Numbered from the stretch's first letter, positions 45,074-57,682 are shown. The stretch is 64,000 nt of DNA from Myxocyprinus asiaticus (GCF_019703515.2 NC_059358.1:44154594-44218593); one strand, 5' to 3'. Made by a program: numbers and translations. The notes: generated from the letters alone by a model not told the origin.

Positions 45074-45074
<1 letters not shown>

Positions 45075-45120
<46 letters not shown>
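45075..45120. repeat. (CA)n microsatellite
   Basis: About 23 CA units inside the outer hAT-like element. Confidence 0.95.
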
Positions 45121-45122
<2 letters not shown>

Positions 45123-45188
45123 CAATTGAGAAAATGTCAGAGAGAAGCGAAGCGGTCTGACATAAGTGAGTGTGTGTGTGAATTAAAT

Positions 45189-46235
45189 CAGTATTTCTCA
45201 ACTGGTGGATCGCAGGTCTATTCGGACTGGATCGCAGACAGCAGGATAGAACAATGCCATGGTTCTCCCATTGAAGATATTTCGGCGGCAGCCCAAGTGA
45301 TAGCCTATTTAAGACTGCCGAGGCAGATTTAATGATAATCTCGCAATCAGCATCTGCACTTTCGCACGAGTGTAACGGAACCAGCTCACGATCATGATAT
45401 ACTCTGTTCTCTGGCGCACGCGTGCAACAACCGGGCTTCCCTCAATATTGCGGAGCGCAGACCTCAAAACTGATGTGACCAATTTCAATTCTCGTGAGAC
45501 TTTTCTAGTTTAAAGCGTTAGGGAGGAAGTCAAGTCGAACCTCTCAAACAGTTGGCAGCCCTGACATGCCAAACAGCACTGAGGGGGAAAAGAGCAACAC
45601 TGTGCTATGCGCTAATTTGTTTTTCATTAAAAATCATCACCTTTACAAAATTGTTTCACGATTTTACATGAATAAAAGTAACTGTTATATTTTCACAAAA
45701 GTTATAGTTTCATATGAAACAATCTAAAGGTAGAATCTATTAGACCTCATTTTATATCAACAGTGGCATTTTTCAAGATGTGTTTCAGCTAGTATTTATT
45801 TTTTCATAAATACTATAATTTGTTATTATTATTACTGTTATTTAAGACTAGCTACACTGACCTAACCATAGTAATGAGGAGCCTTTCCTCCTGTGTAATA
45901 TGTATGTTCTGTTTGAATTATGTTTGAAATTAGGAAACAAACGGGATAATGACGGGCTCATTATTATTACTCATTATTATAAATAAATATGCTCTTCAAT
46001 TTTTAAAAGGGGGAGAGAAAACTTCCTGTCGCTTTTGTTGTTGACGTCAACAACAAAAATAATGCCACTTGATGCATGTCCTTGTTCTTGAAAACCATGA
46101 ACAAAACTATGCAACATAAAAGGAAATGCGACCCAGGATACATTAAATACAGGTTGCTTTTTTACTATGGTGGGTCACCACTTGATTTCCAATGTAAAAT
46201 CTGGATCCTGAAGCAAAACCAGTTGAGAACCACTG
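45189..46235. mobile_element. Second hAT-like (Charlie-type ends) nested in the first
   Basis: Ends CAGTATTTCTCAACTGGTGG (45189) and CCAGTTGAGAACCACTG (to 46235) are the CAGTGGTTCTCAA type of inverted repeat. The flanks AATTAAAT (45181-45188) and AGTTAAAG (46236-46243) agree at 6 of 8. Near the right end one frame reads HKRKCDPGYIKYRLL, which resembles the N-terminal KRKY..Y.K.G segment of ZBED-like hAT transposases, but this is weak and too close to the end to be a normal gene. Confidence 0.75.
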
Positions 46236-46764
46236 AGTTAAAGGTACAGACAGGAGCAGTCTGGCTGTGCTGTCACACACCTACAGTATATGTTAATTGT
46301 TAATGATCATAGGACATTACTTTAAAAGCTCACAAAGCTGATGTTATTTTTCATTTAGTAGTTAATTTAACATGCTATGCTAACATGTAAACTAACATGC
46401 TTTAGTTATATAACATGTTATAGTTACATGCTATTTTTTTTATCATGTTTATAATTTGGTTTATTATTAAAATTCTGTTAGCTTTCTTATTTATTCTATT
46501 TATTTATTTTCAAAAGGGAGACTTTTTTTTACACATACTTCAATAATAATAATAATAATAAAAATGGTTTCAAGTTTCAATTATAATAAAGAATTTGTTC
46601 CACCAAAAAAAAAAAAAAAATCTGTTTTCACTCCTTTAAGGGTCATTGTAACTGATAATAATAATTGTGTAATACCGTATACCGTGATACCGTGAAACCA
46701 TGATATTTTCTGAGACGTTTATCGTACCGTGAAAATCTCATATCATTGCAACCCTACTTGTCAC

Positions 46765-49018
46765 AGTGCTAAGGTTAAGGGCTTGTTCACCATTTTTATC
46801 AACCTATCATTCCTGGTTAGTTTTAGAGGTATATGCATAGGGCTATTTTCCTTTAACAAGAATGTTATTAATCGTAACCCCAACTAACCAACCAAACAAC
46901 CAACCAACCAACCAGTCCAGGTATCTCTGGCCTGTGACATCAGTTCCTCACACTGTCATGCCAAAAGTACTTTTCTGTGATTTTCTGGTAATCTGAGTGG
47001 TTGATTTTGTGTCAGCTAGAGGGAATAAACGGTGATTGCCTTCATCAGGTCTTGATGGCAAGTCAGAGTGCTCTACCCCTCAGAAGGAATGCTCTCCTCT
47101 GTGGACTGATTGGCTTCTTGGCCCTCACAGTGCTGGCTGACATGTTGGCTGTGTAGCATCGGTACACCTGACAAAGCCCTCATGATTGGGAGTCTTTCTC
47201 TGCCCTGCCAGTCCTGAAGTATATCAATTCTCTTGTGTGAATTTGTCCCAGTTCCCAAATGCTGCATCAGTGCTACTGTAGATTATCAAAGGTTGATAGA
47301 TGTTTCTCCCAGTGGACAATATTTGGAAAGATGAAGAGATGAGTTGGTAGTGGAATAAAAGGATAAAAATGGCACGTCATGGTTCACACAGTGTTCATGT
47401 AGCCTACAGTGTTCAGACTATCAACTTCTATTATGGTCAGTTGTTTGGCAGTATAGCATTCCTTATTTTGCATATTTTGTGAGTAGTATACTTCAAGGAG
47501 CCTCTTGTCTAAAGATCTAAATAATTAAAAATAATTTGAATCATTTGAGTCACTTTCAGCTAACACCACATTTAATTTGTAAATATGTAAACTGTACCTA
47601 TGTCTTAGATTCTATCAGCACAGAGTCAAGAGTCAACGTTCTGCCCTGACATCAGCTAGATAGACACCCATGTCAGAGCAGAGCATTGCACGAATAAATG
47701 GCTAGAATAGATAAGTGCTAGTTGCTATCTGCATGTGTCAGGTTTTGAGCAATGAATGACATGGAAACCAGCCATTCTCTACTATCACATTGACCATCCG
47801 CAGAAAATGGAGGTGCAGTAATGATTTTTTTTAGCAAGGCACTTTAATAGAATATCTCTAATAGCATTCACAATAATTTCATTTAGAGACATGATTGAAA
47901 GTGAGAGAATGTGGAAATGAAAAGAAGAAAAAGCCATTTCCTCTTTTGTTATTCTATATGAAGGGCTAGATGTTCTTTTCTTGTTATTCTCATGAGAGAG
48001 TTTATTAACTGAAGTTTCATTTCATTGTCATCACTGCTTTTGCCTTGAATATCAGACTATGCATCAGAACATTTAAGACATTAACCAGACAAATAGAGAA
48101 ACGAGTTCATGCTATAAAAAAACAAAGTTATAGTTCTAGTGTCAAGGTTGGGTTCAGCGTTATTTAACATTAGACTTTGTTTTGTTGTTTACGGTTTGTT
48201 GTGTATTGTCACCATACATGTTGCCTCTTTTTTACTAGATTTCCATTATCACGTTAGCTTTGACAATAACATAAGCTAATCTTTCCTTTTGGTTTTAATA
48301 TCTGATTGTGTAAAAGTGTTTTTTTTTTTTTTTTTTTTTTAAGTTACTCTGTTTCTCTTGATGTGTGCAATTGCATTTAACCGGCTGCCAGCTATTATCT
48401 AACCTAAATGAAGTGGAGACTGTAGCCACAGGCAAGTTCGTGTTCAGTTGAAAATGGAGTCACACTTTTTTATCGTCTCAAACTCTCTGTTTCCTCTACA
48501 GCCCCTCGGGTAGAAACTAGAATTGTGTCAAGCTATATCTTCACCCTAATGTTTTTGTCAGTTGCATCTCTGAACACGTACTTGCCTTCCAATTGAGCAT
48601 ATGAGATGAGCTCTCTTTTGCTGCAGCCTGTCTCCCGTTCTTCCTCTACAATTATGTAGCTGTACATTGTTCGCACATTTGCATGCAAGTCTTTTTTTCC
48701 TGTCTTGCCCTGTGAAAATTTCCTTCCTATTGTCCCCTCAGTGAAGATTACAATGTGACAATACTGAATTTGTATAATTAAACGTTCTAGCGTGGAGGAC
48801 TATGTGTCTGTGTTGATGATGGACCTGTGTCACTGGTAGCGAGAAGAGAAGGAGGAAAATAAATCCTGATCGCTCCCTCAACTGTGTTTACATAAGAAGT
48901 GGAATTCAGCTGCAGAAGAGTAGCTTTCAGTAACATGCATCTTTGTTCAGTGAAAACCGAGTGAGGACCTTTAAAATGGATATAGGACAACTCGTGAATA
49001 GTATATTAATCAAAAGGA
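46765..49018. other. Unannotated intronic stretch
   Basis: Holds an (AACC)n run at about 46884-46912 and a 22-base T run at 48319-48340. No gene or element recognised. Confidence 0.4.
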
Positions 49019-49404
49019 CAGGGCCATTTCTGAGCATATGGGGGCCCTAGGAGAAATCCTACTTGGAGGGCATACATTAATTTCTTACCAGTGGTCTCGC
49101 TGCGTTCCTCCACCTTCTCCATTTTCTTGTTTTTCCACTCTCAACTTGTAGGTGTGCATGCCTGTCACATCAAGGTACAACTCTCTCCTTGCAGTTACAT
49201 TCTTCCTTCCCTCTCCGGCCTCAAGAGGGCTCTCTATAACTATCTAATTGAGGCGTAACAGCTGCAGGAGTCTTACTCACAGCTTTTAGTATATTAAAAA
49301 ATTAACTAATAATAATAAAAAAACAACCTTGCTTTACAGGGCCCCCTAGTGGCTTGGGGGACCTAATCGGCCGCTTTTACCACTTATAGCTGGAAAAGGC
49401 CCTG
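49019..49404. mobile_element. hAT-type MITE
   Basis: Ends CAGGGCCATTTCTGAGC and GCTGGAAAAGGCCCTG are inverted. The flanks CAAAAGGA (49011-49018) and CAGAAGAA (49405-49412) match at 6 of 8. The interior is non-coding, with GGCCCCCTAGTGGC near 49341. Confidence 0.6.
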
Positions 49405-50329
49405 CAGAAGAACATCAGGTGTTGGGTAGCTGGAGGTGATTTGTGTCCAAAGCTGCTGAATGTGAAATAAAATGTTAAAGATTTGATCTTTCAAGATTTG
49501 TTCATTCTCAAGTCAGCCCAATCTATATGTCAATAAAGTCAAACCAGGAAAAGGCACAGCAGGTAAGGCCTTTGTACACAGGTGTATGAGAGAAACGGCT
49601 AATGAAAAAGTGTTGGATGATGACCTGCATGGACCTCTGTATGGACCATGTTGTAAACTGTAAACAGCTTATGAACTCTCTAATTTGGCAGAAATGTTTT
49701 TATACCAATTATTATTAATAATAAATGTAACCCTTTACAATATTGTGGTGGCTTGGATCATATGCATTTAAGGGTTAAATGGTGACAACAGCAATATCTC
49801 AGGACCTAGTTCCACATCCTTTACCTCATCCATTTTTTCGAGTTATGCGCCCACCTCTTTAGTATTCCTCAAGCACATAACTCGAAAAAATGTATTAGGC
49901 TACATCAAGATGTAGATTGGAATGCAGGTGCGAAAAACGTCATATAAATAAAATAGCCTGCTCCTCTCTCGCTGTTGCTTGCGTGCTAGTGATTAAATTA
50001 TTACAGTGACATAATATAAGAAATATTTAAGATTCCACACAATTTCGTGATCAGTCATCAAATAAGCAAATTTGTGACATTAACTTTTTTAACTCATAAC
50101 ACAAAAGGACAGGTTTTCTTTCGCTAAAGCACTTTAGATGCTTTGAAAATTAATATGCAGGATCATGATTATATCATAATCATCGGGTTTTGCAAACATT
50201 TTTCATTCAAACTGTTTAATATCATTTGTAATGAAAAATAAACTATTAAATTAGAAAAATGCAAAATAGAAACATTTTCACAAGGCGAAAATCGCATACA
50301 TTTGCAGTGGGTTGGTTGTCAGCACAGCC
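49405..50329. other. Unannotated intronic stretch
   Basis: A 23-bp imperfect inverted pair, CATTTTTTCGAGTTATG at 49839 and CATAACTCGAAAAAATG at 49875, sits in this stretch. It may be the body of the hAT remnant that ends at 50389. Confidence 0.4.
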
Positions 50330-50389
50330 ATTAACCAGGAAAATAAAAAATGGCACTCCATGTCAAAAAGGTTGCCGACCCCTGCTCTA
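50330..50389 (-). mobile_element. End of a hAT remnant
   Basis: The complement reads CAGGGGTCGGCAACCTTTTT, a well-known hAT-type terminus, followed by ACATGGAGTGCCATTTTTT. The other end was not found. Confidence 0.55.
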
Positions 50390-51519
50390 TACTAATACTG
50401 GGTAGGGTCTCCCTTTGCTCTCAAAACAGCCTCAATTATTCATGGCATGGATTCCACAAGATGTTGGAAACATTCCTTTTGAGATTTTGGTCCATGTTGA
50501 CAAGATTGCATCACACAATTTCTGCAGATTTGTCAGCTGCACATTCATGCTGCAAATCTCCCATTCTACCACATCCCAAAGGTGTTTTATTGGATTCAGA
50601 TCCGGTGACTGTGAAGGCCACTGAGGAACAGTAAACTCATGTTCATGAAACCAGTCTGAGATGACTTTTGCTTTGTGACATAGTGCATTATCACGCTGGA
50701 AGTAAACCATTAGAAGATGGGTAAATTGTGGCCATGAAGGGATGCACATGGTCAACAAAAATACTCAAATAGGCTATTATGTTCAAGCCATGATTGATTG
50801 GTATTAATGGGCCCAAAGTGTTGCAAGAAAACATTCCCCACACCATTACACCATCGCCGCAAGCCTGGACTGTTGACACAAGGCAGGTTGGGTCATGGAT
50901 TCATGATGCTGAAGCCAAATTCTGAACCTACCATCTGTGTGCTTCAGCAGAAATCAAGATTCATCAGACCAGGCTACATTTTTGTCCAGTTTTGGTGAGC
51001 CTGTGCCCATTGCAGCCTCAGCTTTCTCTTCTTGTCTGACAGAAGTGGAACCTGACGTGGTCTTCTGCTGCTGTAGCCCATCTGTCTCAAGGTTCGACAT
51101 GTTGTGCATTCTGAGATGCTATTCTGCTCACTACAATTGTATAGCATGGTTATCTGAGTTACTGTAGACTTTCTGTTAGCTTGAACCTGTCTGGCCATTC
51201 TCTGTTGACCTCTCTCATCAACAAGCCATTTCTGTCAACAGAACTGCCGCTCACTGGATGTTTTTTTGTTTTTGGCACTGTTCTGAGTAATGTCTAGAGA
51301 CTGTTGTGTGTGAAAATCCCAGGAGATCGGCCGTTACAGAAATACTCAGACCAGCCCATCTGGCACCAACAATCATGCCATGATTGAAATCACTCAGATC
51401 ACATTTTTCTCCATTCTGATGGTTGATGTGAACATTAACTCCATGATTGGCTGATTAGATAATCACATTAAAAATTAGCCGTACAAGTGTTGATAATAAA
51501 GTGCTCAGTGAGTGTATAT
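50390..51519 (-). mobile_element. Tc1-like transposon, decayed
   Basis: Minus-strand element. Its 5' side ends with CACTCACTGAGCACTTTATT (complement of 51493-51514) next to TATATA. Its 3' side is truncated near 50390, where CTACCCAGTATTAG stops short of the usual inverted end. It belongs to a Tc1 family distinct from the Sleeping Beauty-like one. It shares its 5' half with the composite at 53882-54528. Confidence 0.8.
50432..51240 (-). pseudogene. Tc1 transposase, broken, catalytic Glu changed to Lys
   Basis: Minus-strand pieces: MARQVQANRKSTVTQITMLY and RQMGYSSRRPRQVPL (51198-51050) for the helix-turn-helix part, MVWGMFSCNTLGPL (50840-50800), YFQRDNALCHKAKVISDWF with the second Asp (50700-50640), and PDLNPIKHLWDVVE. 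The last normally reads PIE; here AAA (Lys) stands at 50585-50587. Frames change between the pieces. Inactive on both counts. Confidence 0.85.
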
Positions 51520-53815
51520 ATACACATTATGCATGCTATTTGTTCCTCAAGGTCGCAATGTTTTTTCAGTGATTGACTTGATTTACATTTTACATTTGAC
51601 GGAGAAGCAACATGAAGGTAAACTATAGCAAGTACAACACATATGACATACAGCTTAAAATGTGTTTGACAGCCAGTAGCATTTAATACAATTTCAGCGT
51701 GGAAGTTATGAATCCAGTTCTATCACTTTGATATGAAAAATAAAACATTGCAACATAACAGATTATAACTAAATATATCCTGTTCTATTATTTTTGTATT
51801 TGTCTCTTGGGTTTGATTAAAATCATTTTTCAAAAAATGATTTGAAAATTTGCATTATCTGGGCATTTTTCATCCATTTTTGATAGATAGAGGAGCCAGG
51901 TCTCAAAGACCCAAGGTATGTAATAATATTTGGCAAAACACCCATGCATTTAAGGGTTAATAATAACATTAAACCAGTCAAGGTTGTGCATTACAGTGAT
52001 TTAACCAGAGTTATGGGGGATTTAGGCACTCCCCAAAATGTGGGAATCACTATAATGCACAGCCTCTCATGTATTATTGCTTAATATTGTTATACTTGCT
52101 GCCTTGATAAGAAAATGTCAATGTACACCATAGAACTACCCAAATAATGCCCAAAACACAATCAGATACTACCTGAAAACCTTCCATAGCCCATTTTGCC
52201 ACGAAAGCAGATTATATACTATACCTTCTATGCTTGTGCATATTTCAGATGACCTTCCTCCCAGGGGTGTGCCTCAGGGAACCAGTTTAAGTACACTATT
52301 CATTTCAGTTGATGTTACAATTGAAGATTATGGGGATTGTATATTATGGGGGGACAAACAGAAAATAATTCTACAAATCTAAAAATTTAGTTGTATTTGT
52401 ATATCTGAATATATAGCTGTAGTTATATAGATATGGAATATAATTATACATTTTAGATATGGATTTATAGATCTGAATATAATGTATGTCCTGAATATTT
52501 ATAATAAAACTCCTAAATACATAGTTGTAAATCCAAGTATATAAAATAATATACATTTCACAGAGTGCTCTCCACGGAGTTAATGTCACAGTGTGTTCCT
52601 GTATCAAATAAGTATGGAGCAGTAATAATTACCAGTCAATTGATTTGCTGTGATGTGTGATTGGGCAGTTGTTTTCATGGCAGTATTTCAAGCCAGAATC
52701 TTGTTTTGTGCTTCAATAGAAGATCACAGGTGTTACACCTGATTTAAAGCTTTGATTTAAATGTTCTGAACATGCTTTGGCAACTGCACATGCACCTCTT
52801 TGTAGGTTTTGCCATTTAAATTGCATTGTTGTTTTATGCATAAACGGTCCTTTAGTTTGCACATGTTTCTGTAATGAACCACGAGCAGCATTTGTTTGTT
52901 TTGTTATATGGTCTTTGTACTACTAGCCTCAATTCTTTCATAATGATATTTTATATATTGTATAATTACTAGCACAGTAAAGCTGCTCTTGGTTTGGGTC
53001 ATTTCATTTTAAATTAGCCAATGAGCATTTAGCATGAGTAATGTCCATGGGCAGGCAGCAGGCATTGAATCCTGAAGCAGCGTTGTTTTATGCAGTCATA
53101 ATTGACGAATAAGTCTTATGTGACATGTTTACCCATTAATGGATCTGTCTTGATTAAAAAAAGAGAATATTTTGTGCACTCCACTGCAGTAAATGTAGAC
53201 TGTTTGTGTTTTGCATTTTGAGTTCCCCATGCTTTTAAAATGTGAATTTAAGAGTGATTTCGCAAATGTGTTTTCTTTGTCATTTGAAACAAGGATTTCA
53301 CAGCTACGTATGTCTGATTTAATGTCCTTGAAATGTCAGTGTGATATCTGCTATCTGACGTAACATGACACATCAGTTATCTGACATAATTCAAGTGCTC
53401 GTAGGTCAAATATTTGTAGGAAATCATATTCCTTAGTGCCTAGGTCTGCAAAACACGTCTAAATGGAACTTTCTTTTTTCTTTTTTTTTTTTTATATCTA
53501 TAACTGTTAAGCTTTATTCATTGCCTGTTTGTTATTATATATAATGTATTTATTTTTTTACTCTGAAAATACTGATTTCTGGATGCAGTGTGAGTGATTT
53601 GCCAAACAAAAATATTTCTTATTTCAGAACAGTAACTGTCATTTTCACTGTGCTATACAGAATCTGTTTATTTAGAGAATGCATCTAAATTTGGTACCAC
53701 TACTTCTTTGTTTTCATTTTCTTTGATTTGAGAAAAAGATGAAGAATTATCATTTTCAAACTAACATTTAAAGCCTGTCATATATGTAATAATAGCACTG
53801 TCATCATTATTATTT
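51520..53815. other. Unannotated intronic stretch
   Basis: No mobile element recognised. 52600-53150 is balanced in composition and contains a perfect 15-bp palindrome CAGGTGTTACACCTG at 52727-52741 (two E-box and T-box-like half sites). Regulatory use is a guess. Confidence 0.4.
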
Positions 53816-53881
53816 AATATATACTGTATAGGTTTGAAATCAGTGCATATAACATATTATATATATATATATATTTTCACC

Positions 53882-54528
53882 GATCAGCCACAACATTAAA
53901 CCCACCTGCCTAATATTGTGTAGGTCTCCCTTGTGCCGCCAAAACAGCGCCAACCCACATCTCAGAATAGCATTCTGAGATAATATTCTTCTCAACACAA
54001 TTGTACAGAGTGGTTATCTGAGTTACTGTAGACTTTGCCAGTTATAACCAGTCTGGCCATTCTCTGTTGACCTCTCTCATCAACAAGGCATTTATGTCCA
54101 CAGAACTGCTGCTCACTGGATGTTTTTTGTTTTCGGCACCATTCGGAGTAAATTCTAGAGACTGTTGTGCATGAAAATCAGCACTTACAGAGATCAGCAG
54201 TTACAGAAATACTCAAACCAGCCCGTCTGGCACCAACAATCATGCCACGGTCCAAATCACTGAGATCACATTTTTCTCCATTCTGATGGTTAATGTGAAC
54301 ATTAACAGATGCTCCTGACCTGTATCTGTATGATTTTATGCACTGCACTGCTGCCACACAACTGGCTGATTAGATAATCGTATGGATGATTGTTGGTGCC
54401 AGACGGGCAATATGTTATATGCACTGATTTCAAACATATACAGTATATGTGTGGGTTGGCACTGTTTTGGCGGTACGAGGGGTACCTACACAATATTAGG
54501 CAGGTGGTTTTAATGTTGTGGCTGATCA
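53882..54528. mobile_element. Tc1-derived composite with long inverted ends and captured flank
   Basis: About 85-bp inverted ends (GATCAGCCACAACATTAAA, CACCTGCCTAATATTGTGTA, GCCAAAACAG.GCCAACCCAC) enclose a 5' half of the Tc1 family seen at 51.1-51.5 kb. Next to the right inverted end, at 54409-54447, is an inverted copy (38 of 39 identical) of the host flank at 53820-53858. Next to the left one, at 53959-53981, is the hairpin ATCTCAGAAT-AGC-ATTCTGAGAT. Flanks are TA-rich. Confidence 0.75.
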
Positions 54529-56660
54529 ATGTATATATAGCATATAGTATAGTATAGTATTTAGTATATTTATTTAGAAATAAAAATATAAATTATTTTA
54601 TTTATGAATCAGTTTTCCAAATGTCCCAATATTGTCATTTGGGGAAATTTTTTTGATGCACAGTTTGCTTTCTAAAGAATCAGGTGTCATTTTCTAACAA
54701 AATGTTGAAGAATGCTGTTGTTATGGGTTATATTATTATAGCTACAATAATGAATTATCAGCGTGAACTAAATAAATGGTCAAACCTACAACTCAGACAC
54801 ACTTGAGAAGGTTCACATGGTTGACCACTACATCAGCTATCAAAGAAACGACCAAATATAATATTAAAAACATTATTGATCATGTTCTAATTCATTTTCT
54901 TTTCATTCTGCACAAACATAGCACAAGCCCCAGGATGTGCAGTTGGCCGCCCGTGCTGAAGCGGTATTGAAAACAAATTATTAGATTTAATGGTATGTAG
55001 GGGTAGAAAAGCAATGAATAAATAAGAGGTTATACAGTGGTGAAATTCAAATAAGTTGCAGATTCAATTTTTGGACAGAATGGAAATGTAACGGCCAGAG
55101 AGAGAAGGAGGCCTGTGATTCTCTCTGCACAGCCAGCGCCACAGCATGCTAATTCATGTTTCATGCTCTGCAAAAGCCGGCCAAATGATAGTTTTTTCCA
55201 ACCCAACCCTTGGGTGCTGGATATTTCATCCATTTTGTCGAACCCTGTCTTCTTTAAGGGATATTACAAAGGCTAAACCTTATTTAAAAATATTACCAGG
55301 GTTTCCAGACGGTAACTGGAGAGCCGGATGGTCTTTTGGTGTGTCATGCGAGTGCTCGAGGCCTCTTTTTACAGGTCTTCAAAGTGTCCCGGTAACAAGA
55401 CTGTAAATGTCTGTGGGTAAAATGTCCTGGCGTAAATGCTGTCCTAATGACACTCAGCAGGGTTACCAGAGAATCTTTCATAAAGAAAGAGAATAAAGCC
55501 CAGCATCATTATGCCGAGTCCGTATGAAATCTGGGAGAGGTGTTGGGATTCAACAAAGAGAATATCCATTCTGCCAAATGGGGTGTAATGGGACACATTA
55601 GCGTGTTATATGCCTTTCAGTGTACCTGGCAGTCAGATGTTGTTTTGCTCTTTTAGTTGTAGAGATTGTCTCTCCAGATGGTAATTAATGTAATTTTGAA
55701 TGCCAGAGCGCAAACATGTGGACAAGTGTATGTTGCTGATCATGGATGGCTGTTTGGCTTTAAGGAGACATCAGTGAAAACTGCAGTTAAACTCTATACA
55801 TTTGTTTAATGCAGAGTATTTGTGTAAGATTAGCAGGAATGTTTAGATTTGCTTGCAAAACGTGATTACCTAAAAAAAATGCAATTTTTACATGCCATTT
55901 TTAGACAAATAATGTTTTTTTTCTTCTTGTTTGCAATTTGCGCATTAAAAGAAAACCATAAACGAACCAGCACTTAGAGGTGAAGTAATGATCTTCCAAA
56001 AGAGGACTAATCAAATTGGTACATTTATCATACTTCTATCAACATGGGATGATGGGAAAAAAGCACATCAGATAAAACAGGTGTAGAAATGGATGGCGAG
56101 ACAAGAAAAAAAACATGGCAAATCAAGAGATCCAAAATAGCTCAAATTCATTGCCAAGACGTCTCTACAATGTTTCCTTTTCATCTGAATGATGTAGTTT
56201 TTAAAACGTTTAATCATCTGCAAGACATTCCCAAGGCATCCCTGTTGGATGTTAGGACCAAATTCAGCAGCCGTATTTGTGACGTGAAGTGTGTATATTT
56301 ATTTCGATATTGAAATACTTTCTCCTATCCCAGCTTAATATGCAGCAACAACTGTAAGTTAGCCTTTCATGGGTTGATTTACCTGAAAAGTGTAAACACT
56401 GTGACTCTGTGGCACTTTAAACATATTGCTCTGTTTTCTTGAGCATCCCGACCAGCCTGACATAGCAACACTAGGTCAACCAATGGTGTGAATTTGGGAT
56501 GGGGCTGTCTGTTTGGGAAACCTGTTTGAAAACAGTCATCATTTGATGCTACAGTAACTAGAGGTCAGTGTAACTGTAGCCAGCTGGTATGTGATAGCTG
56601 TGCGGTATGTGTAAACCTCACTCCCCTGGCCTCAAGAGGGGCACTAGCGACTGACCATAG
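54529..56660. other. Unannotated intronic stretch
   Basis: No gene recognised. 55030-55700 is of balanced composition and free of recognisable repeats. Confidence 0.4.
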
Positions 56661-56663
56661 AGG

Positions 56664-56745
56664 CTGTAGCCTTTTAGCCTCCTCGTTAGCGTACCCGCCT
56701 CCTGTGCCAGTTGACGCCGGTCCGAATCCCACTCTGAGCTTGTTA
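56664..56745 (+). other. tRNA-derived SINE-like module
   Basis: TTAGCCTCCTCGTTAGCG resembles a D-arm (box A) and GCCGGTCCGAATCCCAC a T-arm (box B), spaced as in a tRNA. No acceptor stem closes and flanking sequence (GAGGCTGTAGCC before, GGACCGGTTACATC after) looks like a repeat, so it is not called a tRNA gene. Confidence 0.5.
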
Positions 56746-57354
56746 AGCAGGACCGGTTACATCAGCACGGGCCTTAAAATGAAACCCAAACCTGATACGT
56801 ACCCGACCCTATCCAGCCCAAACAATACCGTCAGAACCCAAATCCGACACAAAATTGCACATTCATAACAGTATTGCAACAGTAAACATACACAGTTTAA
56901 AAAAGGCGTGGCAGCCCTTCTGCACACTTGAGCAGAACGAAAAAAAAAAACAAAACATTGGCTTACCGTTTATCAAGGTCCGAAACTTTGCTTTGTGCAA
57001 AAACAATCTGAAATAATCTGAAACAATGTAACAGACACCTCTTTGAAGCCTGAACTTGTTCAGAACATTGAATCTTTGTGACACCTGTGCTAAAAACAAG
57101 CTAGATGCAGCACAACGAATGAAACAGGTGTATCTTGACATGCATTTTTTGAATCATAAAGTTATTTTTAACTTGACACGGTGTCATAAAATGTGCCGTT
57201 CCTGTGCGAGATGCTGAAGAAACATTGAGACGATGTGCAACAGTCAAATATGTCCGTCTAGCTTTCTGACAAAGAACCAGTGAGCTAATCCAAGAGGAAA
57301 ATATGTTGATGTCAATTCATGTGGAACCAGTGTACATGATGAAATGGGTTACAC
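56746..57354. other. Unannotated intronic stretch
   Basis: 57165-57260 shares AACTTGACAC..TGTC.TAAAA with 32465-32490, so part of it is an unnamed dispersed repeat. Confidence 0.35.
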
Positions 57355-57682
57355 ATTTACAATGAGGTTACATTGTTAACATTAGTTAACAACATTAGTT
57401 ATATGAACTAACAATGGCCAATACCTTTACAGCATTAATTAATCTTGATTAATGTTAATTTCAGCATATACTAATACATTTTTTTTAAATCAAAAGTTGT
57501 ATATGTAAACATTATTTAATGAACTTTGAACTTATATGAACTAACAACGAACAACTGTGTTTTATTAACTAACATTAAGAAAGATTAATAAATGCTGTAA
57601 AAAAATATTGTTAATTGGTAGTTCATGATACATAATGCATTAACTAATGTAAACAAATGGAACCTTATTACAAAGTGTTACC
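57355..57682. mobile_element. MITE ending CAAAGTGTTACC
   Basis: Left AATGAGGTTACATTGTTAAC and the complement of the right end (GGTAACACTTTGTAATAAGG) are inverted in part. GAACTAACAA and ATGCATTAACTAATG words are mirrored inside. This is an AT-rich, non-coding MITE type common in fish. Confidence 0.55.

Larger units (their letters stand above)
44885..46756. mobile_element. hAT-like element with perfect 8-bp duplication
   Basis: Ends TAGGGTTGCAGCGATATACC (44885) and TATCATTGCAACCCTA (to 46756) are inverted. The flank CTTGTCAC is exact at 44877-44884 and 46757-46764. Subterminal ATACCACGGTATGA-type palindromes are mirrored at the right (ATACCGTATACCGTGATACC). It has a CA microsatellite and a second hAT inside, and no transposase of its own. 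Confidence 0.88.

Noticed and set aside
45024..45332. 102-codon frame with His-Thr repeats as a gene
   Set aside because: It reads through the CA microsatellite and both hAT ends; no family resemblance.
46076..46303. hAT transposase gene
   Set aside because: One short KRK..Y.KY-like segment near the element's right end is too little to call a gene; mentioned only as a weak hint.
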